Position numbers and translations under genes: made by a program
Shown: positions 55,790 to 64,000 of the stretch, in pieces
How the letters are laid out: each line of letters opens with the position of its first letter
How positions within the stretch are numbered: position 1 is the first letter of the stretch
NCBI RefSeq assembly: GCF_900497805.2
Contig: NW_020954681.1
Location: 3,369,860 to 3,433,859, forward strand
Source: Vombatus ursinus
Lineage: Eukaryota > Chordata > Mammalia > Diprotodontia > Vombatidae
Reading direction: 5' to 3'
DNA length: 64,000 bases
The notes under the pieces: model-generated
Databases searched by the model: none
What the model saw: only the letters and a program-made list of their open reading frames with translations
What the model was told of the DNA's origin: nothing

Positions 55790-56950
55790 AGCACCCCAGG
55801 ACCACATTGGCATCTTTGGCAGCCACGTCACACTGGTGATTCATTTTGAGCTTCCAGTCCATTAAAAGTGCTAGAGATTTATCCCATAATCTGTCTAGTC
55901 ACACATTTCCCATTGTGTACTTGTGTGACAGAACTTTTTTAACCCAGGTAAATGACAAAATCCCTATTTCTTTCTGTGTTTTACATTTAAGCTATTGTTG
56001 TAGCCTGTTGAGATGGCTCTTGACTCTATCATCCACTGTGTTAGCTATCAGGCTTTAACTTATCTGCATATCTAAGGTTTATTGTATATGTCTGTATCCA
56101 AGGCAATGAGAAAAATCTTGAACAGTGTGGGGCTCAGGAGAAACATTCTATTAATCCCCGCTAGAGAGCTCTCTCTCTCTGTCAAGGGGCAGCTAGGTGG
56201 CACAGTGGACAGAGCACCAGCTCCAGAATCAGGAGGACCTGAGTTCAAATCCGGCCTCAGACCAAACACGTACTAGCTATGTGACCCTGGTCAAGTCACT
56301 TAACCCCAATTGTATAAAAATAACAATAATAAAATTTTTTAAAAAAATAGAGAGCTCTCTCCCAGTTGAATTGGCCTACTAACAAGTGGTCTTTGTCAGT
56401 CAATCAACCTGTATGGACTTTACCTAATTGTACTATCATCTAGTCACACATCTCCATCTTGTCTATGACAATAAGCATGAGAAACTTTCAAATGCTTTGC
56501 TGAAAATGTCCATAGCAGACCCTGCCAGTCTAATAACCCTGTTAAAAAAGAAAATAAGGGTAGTTTAACATGAACCTATGCTGGCTCTTTGTTATCACTG
56601 CTTCCCTTTCTGGATCTTAACAAATCATTCCTTTAATAACACAGTCTAGATTTGTAGCTACAAATCAAAGTTAAGCTCATTGACCCGAAATCTTAGGCCT
56701 TGCTCTCTTTGTCTTTTGGGAATCAGGATATTTTCTCATCATCAGTTCTAGGACATCTTTTCCATTCCCCATCTCTCTTCAACAATGCTTGATGATATCT
56801 CAGAAATCATCTCAGTTGCATTCTTTCTCCCCACCTGGATGTAGTGCATTCAGGACTGTGAACTTCAACTCAGTATGGGCAGCTTGGTGTTAGCTTTTAT
56901 TTGTGGAAATTTGACTGTGAAGTAATCTTGACTTGATAAAAAATAGAAGT
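55790..56950 (-). mobile_element. Second L3/CR1 LINE fragment (RT region)
   Basis: ggcatctttggcagccacgtcacactggtgattcattttgagcttccagtccattaaaag is the L3 RT C-terminal side in reverse. It continues through catccactgtgttagctatc and aatttacctaattgtactatcatctag-like words to gctggctctttgttatcactgcttcc. It overlaps the region 35740-36750 of the longer L3. Split by a WSINE. Confidence 0.75.
56186..56347 (+). repeat. WSINE1-like SINE inserted in L3
   Basis: ggggcagctaggtggcacagtggac to an A-rich tail (aaaaataacaataataaaat). The 14-mer tagagagctctctc at 56162-56175 and 56348-56361 is the target duplication. Ten extra bases (tctctgtcaa) separate the left copy from the SINE start, as in some retrotransposition events. 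Confidence 0.9.
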
Positions 56951-56995
56951 ATAAGATAGTAACTGGCAGGTCCGCAGGTCATACTGTAAAAGTCT

Positions 56996-57143
56996 AATTG
57001 TTGTTATTCAGTTGTTTCAGTCATATCTGACTCTTTGTGACCCCATTTCGGGGTTTTCTTGGCAAAGATACTGGAGTGGTTTGCCATTTCCTTCTCCAGC
57101 TCATTCTACAGATGAGGAAACTGAGGCAAACAAGGTGACAAGA
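56996..57143 (-). repeat. MAR1-type SINE, truncated
   Basis: ttgttgttattcagttgtttcagtcatatctgac to gatgaggaaactgaggcaaacaaggtgac. Only the RTE-tailed 3' half remains; the tRNA/MIR head is absent. Confidence 0.85.
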
Positions 57144-59390
57144 TCAGAGTGCTAAGAGAATGAAAAATTCCCATTAATCTAATTTCATGGTTAACCGAAG
57201 ATTATTGAAAACCTTTGTGTCAACCCTGTTACCATTTATTTTTAAAATATGTATTTCTTTACCTTAGTAAACACAATATGTTGAACATAATATATTATAG
57301 GGGTTGGATATGCAGAATTCTGCTGCATTTCGTGGCAATCATTCGGAAAATAAAATTCCTTTGGACAGTACTATAAATGCAGAATGTGTAGGTAAGTGGA
57401 TAGGATCAGGAAACAAACTCAAGATATATCTCAAAAGTTATGAGTTTTAAATAAATTCCTAGTATCACAGCATTTTCTTGATTTTTGCCAATTTGTATCA
57501 ACTCAGGCAAAGTAGAGACTTGACAAATTAAGCATTACAGAGCTCTCAAGGCTGCCAACACTCCTTGGTTAGCTGGACCTGAAAACCCTCACTTGTGTCC
57601 CATAAGTTATTGATAAAAGAAACTCAATGTCTATTTCCAGTTAAGCTAATAGGAAAGAAGGCTAGGTGATCTAAGGACCAGTAGAAATGGTAGAAGGAAT
57701 ACAGAACAGACCAGTCTTTAGAGTAGCTTTGAGGTAATAGCAAATAAAAGGATGTATAAGGCACAAAGAGCAAATGAGGAGAAAATCTCAAATATTATTG
57801 GATGTGGCTGGTCACTCTTTCTACCTGGGGTCATTACTTCCTGACCTGTCTCATGCACCAGAGAAATTTTCATCAACTTTCCTTTATTACACTTACTTTA
57901 ATATACAGGCATGAGATAAGGCCCACCAACCACAAGGAAAGGACAAGTCTTCACAGTTGATATTGGCAAGCATTGCTCAAACAGGAACATTTGTTCCAGG
58001 CGTTACAGTGAGGAAACAAAGGTTTGTGGGGGGCAGAAGGGAAATGCAAACATTTTTGCAAACATCCCCCACAGTCCAGCTGGTAGAAGTATTGGCAAAA
58101 ACACAGGAGGGACTGAGCAAATGTGATCCAAAATTGTTGTGTTTTGTTTTTCCAGGAAACATCTGCTTGCAATGAGAGTGACCTGCCCAAATGTTTCGGA
58201 AAATTATTGTTCATCACCACAAACCCCTGACATGGTGCCAGGAAGTTGACTTTTCCAAACTGTCAGAAATACAACGCATCCGTTTTCTGGGTTACAAGAT
58301 ATAACATATCCATTTTCCCTCCCCATGGGAACTGATTTTCCTTTGCAGGTTCATGCCATCCTGACCTCCAAATGCTGGGCTCAAAAAAAGATGCAGGTAC
58401 CTGGGCAAGTTCACACAGCAGTTTGAATTTGAAATTTGCCAAGTAACTTTAGGAAAACTTTCTACTTCATAAGACAAGTCATCTTGGGCTACATTCTTCA
58501 TGTATCTAAACAGACCAGATGTATATAGTTTATGAAAAAAATGAGAGATGAGCAAATATTCAGTGACAGTCAGTCCACATAGATAACATAGGTCCCAAAT
58601 TCTACTTTCGGGCTAGAATCCAGTTTACGATGAGATCAAATGAAAGAATTTCTGTTACTGATGTTGCTCTCTAGAATCTCATCCTCTGCCTTACAGGCAT
58701 GAAGGCTGTACCTATCTGTTCTAAAAGCAGTGAGCTGTTTTAGTCTAGATATCTTTTCAAAAATGGAGTGAAAATAGCCAAATGGAGAATTATTCGCTCT
58801 GATACACAAGGGCAATTTTTCAGAAATTGGCATTGCAATTGTGATGGTCATTTCTAAAGTCTTAGGTGCAAAGAACAAAAGACAAACAAATAAAGAAATT
58901 GAGGGATGATGGAAATGAAAGAGTTCGTTATATAAAAGGGATCTTTAATGTACTGGGGAACTGGATCAGCTCCATTTAGTAAGCAGTACCCTGTAAGAGA
59001 CCCGCAAAAAAATAAAAAAAAAATAATAACTGGGGGAGAGGGTTAGTGGTGATGATGGTTGATAGGATACAGAAACAAATAACTAAAAGATCAAACTGCT
59101 GAACACAAAGCACCACTCCAGGAGAAGATATGGATTATTTCTGATGGCACGTATCAGAGGATGCTTCAGGAAAGAGATAAAAGGTATACTGAGCCATGAA
59201 GGATAGGGCCCTCATTTCATACAGGACAAGAATATAGGGAATGCATTTGTGGCATCCCAGATTCCCTAGCTCTCCATTAGTCCAGGAGGAGATAGTGAGT
59301 TCCACCTTGCTTCCTATGCCTACTTCTGGGGCTATAGAGTAGTAAGGTCACATCCCAAACCTTCTGAAGTCACTTCCATGTTGCCTACAC
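57144..59390. other. Unassigned stretch (about 2.2 kb)
   Basis: No gene or named repeat recognised. Overlapping frames on both strands at about 57950-58220 look incidental. Confidence 0.4.
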
Positions 59391-59592
59391 CAGTGGCGTC
59401 AAACTCAAATAGAAACGGGAGTTACTAAACCATAGGTAAGGATCTCTGTGAGTGCATTTTGACTTAGAAAACCGTACATTAACATTATCCCTGTTTTCTT
59501 GTATTCATCTTTATTTTGTTAAATATTTCCCAATTACGTTTTAAGCTTGTTCAGGCCTCACTAGGCCCACAGCCACATGTTCGACGCTTTTG
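59391..59592. mobile_element. Short hAT-type non-autonomous element with 8 bp target duplication
   Basis: A 202-base element. The left end CAGTGGCGTCAAAC and the right end GTTCGACGCTTTTG are inverted copies (10 of 14 positions). The perfect 8-mer gcctacac flanks both sides (59383-59390, 59593-59600), the hallmark of hAT insertion. It is not coding. Confidence 0.85.
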
Positions 59593-59689
59593 GCCTACAC
59601 TAGAGCACGGAGACCAGCGGCAAAACTCAAGACTAGCTGAAGGCAGGGCCCAGTGAGGAACTGGGACATTGAAAGTACAAGCATCAAGG

Positions 59690-60185
59690 TCCTTTGGAGA
59701 TACTAAGCCATCCCTACCCCATATCCATAATAATGCTCGGTATTACTGGAGTCAGGGGAAAGACCCAAGTCATGCCATATGAAGAGCAAATAAAGGAAGT
59801 AGGAATATTTACCTTGGGAATGAGAAGACTTAAGGAGGACGTAAGAGCCATCTTTGAGTACTTACAAGTCTATGTTGTGGGAGAGAAACCAGATTTGTTC
59901 TACTTAACATCAGAGGGTAGAAATAAGGGCAAAGGGCAAAGGGCAGTCATTTCCGAGAGGCACACTTACACCTGATGTCAGGGAAAATTAGACAATAAAC
60001 CTCCTAATGCTTGAATGTGATTCACAAATAGAATGAATGGGTTTCCTGAAGATCACTAAACGTACGAAATTCAGATATGGATGATCACAAGGTAGCAATG
60101 TCATAAAGAAGACTGGGGTTCCAATATAATTTAGACTACATGACTCTTGAAATCCTTTCCAACTTAGAGTCCCTGGTTCAGACAT
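59690..60185 (+). repeat. L3/CR1 LINE 3' region
   Basis: Forward order: gaatatttaccttgggaatgagaagacttaaggaggacgtaagagccatctttgagtac, ccagatttgttctacttaac, tgaatgggtttcctgaagatc, ttgaaatcctttccaacttagagtcc. The L3 3' end. Confidence 0.72.
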
Positions 60186-60414
60186 ACTCCTTTTTCTGAC
60201 CCTTTCAATCCCTACCTAATTCAGTGAGCTGCAGTAACCTTCAGGTTTCAAAAGGAATGTCACATATTTCGTTGGACATTCAAGATATATAAGTATCAAA
60301 TACTTCAAATGATTATAATAGTGATAATATCAGCTGATATGCACACAGCACTTTAATTTTTCTGGCTTCCTACCAAATATTTTTGTTTTGCCTAAGTCAG
60401 AAATGGAATGATCT

Positions 60415-60652
60415 AAACGAGATGCCATGGTTCATTGGAAAATGCCTTAAACTAAGAATCTGGAGACCAGGCTTTAAATCCCTGTTCTATCAATAGCTGT
60501 GTGCTGGTAAGTGCCTTAACATTGATGAGCCTCAGCTGTCTCATCTCTGTATTTGTGCAATAATACGTGTATTACCTACCTCACAGAGTAGCTATGAAGA
60601 AGTACTTAGTAAACAGTAAAATGTTATATAAATTTTGGCTATTGTTAGCCTA
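60415..60652 (+). repeat. MIR SINE
   Basis: The order aagaatctggagaccaggctttaaatccctgttc, atagctgtgtgctggtaagtgcc, atgagcctcagctgtctcatctctg, then cacagagtagctatgaag is near full length. Confidence 0.78.
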
Positions 60653-60657
60653 CTCAT

Positions 60658-60885
60658 CAGTGAATAGTCTATATACATTTATTAAGTACCTACTACGTAC
60701 CAGACACTGTGTTAAATGCTAGGGATACACATACAGAAAGGAAAGACAATCTCTGCCCTCAGAGAGCTTATAATCTTATGGGAGAAGACATCATACACAC
60801 ATAAAAGACTGAAAAGTGTAGGGGTGGGTTAGAGTGGAAGGGGGAAAGGTGGAGAAGGAAAAGAAGTCCAAAATGAATACAGCCA
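60658..60885 (+). repeat. L2-group LINE fragment
   Basis: acatttattaagtacctactacgtaccagacactgtgttaaatgctagggatacac, then tctctgccctcagagagcttataatc. Confidence 0.78.
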
Positions 60886-60949
60886 GGGAGAAAATGAAAG
60901 GAAACAGTTCTCCTGTCCTCCCTTCTCAAAAGAAGGTTGAGGAATTCAT

Positions 60950-61385
60950 GACTCCATTCTTCAAGGGCAGAAGGTCAATAGACAATAGTTATCAGGTGTT
61001 ATACTGATTACATCAAGCCCCAGAATACTACAGGTCCTCCTCGATGTGATTTACGGACACAAAGCAAAAACCAAGGGCATAAAGAATGCATATTGCCCAG
61101 ATTACAGCATATAATTGGATGGGCAGCCCATTGCATTGCATCAATGTACATCAGTACATCTATTTTGAGTTACATCAGTACATCTATTTTGGACAGACAC
61201 TGAAAATGGAAAATGATCTCTGTTGAAAACTAAATAGGATGGAGAGAGCAAGACAATTTGCATTTGGGAAATGATGCACCAATTTCAATGATCCCAAGTT
61301 GCATCTTGACACAAAAACTATTTTTTAACACAAGTATTACCCCAGTAATGATATATGGCTAAGATGATAAACCAACCTATCTGTA
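60950..61385 (+). mobile_element. RTE-like LINE, RT C-terminal fragment
   Basis: Forward translation gives KNAYCPDYSI and LDGQPIALH (about 61080-61138), then YFGQTLKMENDLC (about 61182-61222), then SITPVMIYG (about 61332-61360, with adjustments). This follows the C-terminal RT order of RTE-group LINEs (..LDG..I....YLGQ...ENDL...I..R...GW.AFG...LFN..VLPA.TYG.E.W). Stops and frameshifts are present. It includes a 24-base tandem duplication at about 61147-61191. Confidence 0.65.
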
Positions 61386-61447
61386 TTGGGCAAATCCATT
61401 TTGACACATTTGAATAAGTTATTTATGCTCCTCAAAAAGGGAAATCA

Positions 61448-61700
61448 ATGGCCATTGATTGGGCAGGTGGTCACCATTTTTTAAAGATTTTTAATCTATG
61501 TAAATCAATCACTCCAACAAAGAAATGCAAAGAAACATTAGAAATGTCATCAGCCATTTTAACACTTGATCTACTTACCAAATGGAGAGACATGGCAGCT
61601 AAGGGCAACACTGCCTTAGTGTATGAACTCATCTGTAAAATCTTACAGAGAAGGATGGCAAAAAATTCTAAGTCATTTTGCCTCAAAAAATAAAGAAGAA
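61448..61700 (+). mobile_element. Possible RTE-like endonuclease/RT linker fragment
   Basis: An 81-codon frame includes LTKWRDMAAKGNTALVYELI and ICKILQRRMAKNSKSF. This recalls the linker of RTE-type polyproteins (..LL.KRREL..KG.....Y..ICK..R....D...F). As it lies after the RT fragment in the same direction, it would belong to another copy or a rearranged one. Tentative. Confidence 0.35.
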
Positions 61701-63721
61701 AAGGGGACAGGGGGGTAAGTTTACAGAAAGTTTGATGAAAAAAATCATCTTTGTTGGATCATCGCTAGAGCTTTTAAAAACAAAAGTGGAATGATGACAA
61801 TGGACAGATGAAAAATGGAAAAGAGCTGCCAAAATTACTATAACAGACTCTTTTCTCCATCAGTCACCGGAGAGTCACCATATTCGGACTCTAGCTTGAC
61901 ATTCCCCGAAGTGCTGTAGAAAGAAGTAAAAATGACAAAAGAAAAAGATGGCAAGTTCACTTAAACTACACTAAATATAAGACAGAGGAGGTTCAGGCTG
62001 GGAGCAATATAATTTGGGGGTATTTACAAATTAATACTCAAGATATATGAAAGAATCGAGTATGTCAATTGGTCAATGAGCATATCAATCAATGCTCAAA
62101 TTTTGGAAAAATATTGAAGACCTTGCTATTTTAAGAAATTGGCCCAAAAAGACTGAAGCCCGGGAGATTCCTACTTCATTTTGGTTGGGATGGGGATGGG
62201 GAAAGGAGGGTGTGGTAGGGTCTCTGTAGACATCCTCCGAGCTTAAGGAAGCAGTTCAAGAGAGTGCCCAGTGGAGCAAAATCTGAGATTTTGCCACAGG
62301 AAAGGTGTCGTCCCTCTCTACTCTGGTTCGTGTTGACAGAAGCACAGACCTAGAGCCTGATGTCAGTATAAAAAGAACACAATCTCTACTCTGGTTCCAC
62401 TCTGTTCCCATTTGGACTTCTGGATACAAGGTAAGCAGTGGCAAGGAGCTGACAGATGTGCCTCATGGACTGATGCGGAGCCAAAGCAGTATATACCATG
62501 TTATTATCAGCACCCTCTCAGATCAGCAGCCATTAGGAATCCTGGTTTCCAGGACAATGGTGAGATAAGGAAAATATCACCTTGCTCCCTTTCCTTTCAC
62601 CCATGAGTCTGAGGCAGGAAAGTGAATGTTTTCACCTTCCCCTCCTCTCCTCTATTTTTCCCTCTGAAACAAGTATCTGCTCTTAGGAACTTTTCCCATT
62701 TGCACCAAAGATCTGAGAAGGAATAATACTGATGTAGGAAGACTTTATTTCACATTTTAAATCTTTATTATTAAAGTTTTATAAATACACAATAGGCGTC
62801 TGAATGAATATATGAGTGTGGCAGAAACAGATCTGAGAAGGAGAAGTATCTCATGGGTTTGCATAAATGAGCCAAAACATTAAAATTATGAATTTCATTT
62901 TTCTTAACATTCCATCAACATCCCATCTCCAAGAGTAGACTCAAGACAACGAAGGGTCAAACAATTTATCTTCACCAAGTAGCAAAAACAAAGTGATGCC
63001 ACCATCACTGGGGAAGAAGTGGGAGAGCAATTTGGACATCTGCTGTCTTTAATATCCTCTAGCGGTCAAGAGTGATATTGCAGCCCAAGCATTTTTAGCC
63101 ATTTTTATATGGAACATAGAGCCCTTCTCAAAACCTTTGTTGTACATATTCATAGATTAAGAAAATGCTAAATTTCAGTTAAAGATTTGTGAGAATGAAG
63201 ATGTATTTTTTTTCCCATCTAAGCTCACAGAATCCTGAAAACTTCCTGAAATCTAACCATAGATCCCTTCAGACTCTTTTGGAGTCTGTGGACCCCAGGC
63301 TAAGATTTCGTGCTAGAGCAAGTTAAAAGAATAGTTCTGCCACGTGCATACATGATGAATGACGGAGAGAAACCTTGCCAGGCAGCTCAAGTAGAGATTC
63401 ACCTGATGGTTAACTTAAATATTGCACTGAGACATCATTTAAATCCCTTGGCAGGATTTTCACATTTTGAGTCTCATGCTCCCAGTAAATATCACACCAC
63501 AGTCATTGATTTACCTTATACCATATATGTCACATGTGCTAATTTGACACATCAAGGTTTATAACTGTCATAAATAAAGAGCTAATGCTACATATGCCTA
63601 TTTTTTCCAACATCATATCATTTTAGAGAAATCTATAACACATAAAGAGCGTATATTATGAAAATAAAAGAAATAAGTAGTCTTTCTCTTACAATCATAT
63701 AATTGACTGAAAAGCACGTGT

Positions 63722-63759
<38 letters not shown>

Positions 63760-64000
63760 AGAGAAAATTAGACTTTCTTTGAGAAATTGTTCAGTGTTTG
63801 AATGATCTCAATTCGCTCCCCAAAATAAAGGCCCTTCTTTTTTTAACAACAATATTCCATCAATGATGCTATTTGCCTTTGAGTCATGGCACACAAGAGT
63901 TTCCAAAGGACTCAAGCTGTTTGTTACCCAAAGGACTATGGAAAAGTGCTTGGTGAACATAAGTTGGAGGCAATGCACCCTCAAAGAAGAATTAGTTTCT
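61701..64000. other. Unassigned stretch to the window end
   Basis: No gene or named repeat recognised. Around 62360-62435 there is a TATA-like word followed by a good splice-donor match (see findings). The remainder is AT-rich. Confidence 0.4.
63719..63756. repeat. (TG)n microsatellite
   Basis: tgtgtgtatgtgtgtgtg tract of about 38 bases. Confidence 0.95.

Noticed and set aside
1-64000. CRISPR-like array or prokaryotic operon
   Set aside because: Spaced direct repeats are all SINEs or microsatellites; no cas genes, no dense coding, clearly mammalian repeat content.

Overview
This 64 kb window looks like gene-free (intergenic or deep intronic) nuclear DNA from a marsupial. I found no host protein-coding gene, rRNA, genuine tRNA gene or CRISPR array. 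The longest open frames (up to 152 codons) resemble no family I know and mostly lie antisense to, or inside, repeats. The marsupial call rests on the SINEs. One is a tRNA-headed, A-tailed SINE beginning ggggcagctaggtggc (WSINE1-like). The other is a MIR-headed SINE ending in the RTE/BovB-like tail gactgaacaacaa (MAR1-like). Both sit among many MIR, L2 and L3 relics. The A-tailed WSINE type, one copy still flanked by a perfect 16 bp target duplication, suggests an Australian marsupial; that last step is inference.

Layout. 1-2820: two L1 5' ends on the minus strand, head to tail, the outer one with a YY1-type promoter motif and a nearly open ORF1. 4-15.7 kb: L2, L3, MIR and MAR1 relics, ending in a four-element nest at 14.6-15.46 kb. 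8.7-9.2, 15.7-16.7 and about 18.9-19.7 kb: repeat-free, CpG-retaining blocks that may be conserved regulatory DNA. 20.5-23.5 kb: unassigned. 24.1-27.9 kb: an L1 3' end against a long L1 ORF2 relic split by a SINE, an unknown insert and a palindromic MITE. 28-35 kb: sparse repeats and much unassigned DNA. 35.2-39.2 kb: a nearly full-length L3/CR1 LINE (ORF1 esterase, endonuclease, reverse transcriptase) on the minus strand. 39.5-43.9 kb: a long LINE relic on the plus strand whose protein fragments fit the R4/Dong clade, interrupted by three SINE insertions. 45-49 kb: MIR, L2 and an unnamed repeat. 49.1-51.6 kb: an L1 split by a probable solo LTR and an internally deleted hAT transposon. 51.6-53.7 kb: an RTE-like LINE on the minus strand. 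54-57 kb: L1, L2 and a second L3, with SINE insertions. 59.4 kb: a short hAT element with an 8 bp target duplication. 59.7-62 kb: L3, MIR, L2 and RTE pieces. 62-64 kb: nothing assigned.

The features do not work together as a pathway. The window is a layered record of transposition in which autonomous LINEs (L1, L2, L3/CR1, RTE, R4) are paired with the SINEs that borrow their 3' ends (MIR with L2/L3, MAR1 with RTE, WSINE with an A-tail-using LINE). I do not see a new biological system. The items most worth following up are the R4-like LINE, the nearly complete L3, an unnamed dispersed repeat present three times, and the CpG-retaining blocks carrying octamer motifs. All family calls were made by eye, without database searches, and most boundaries are approximate to 10-30 bases.
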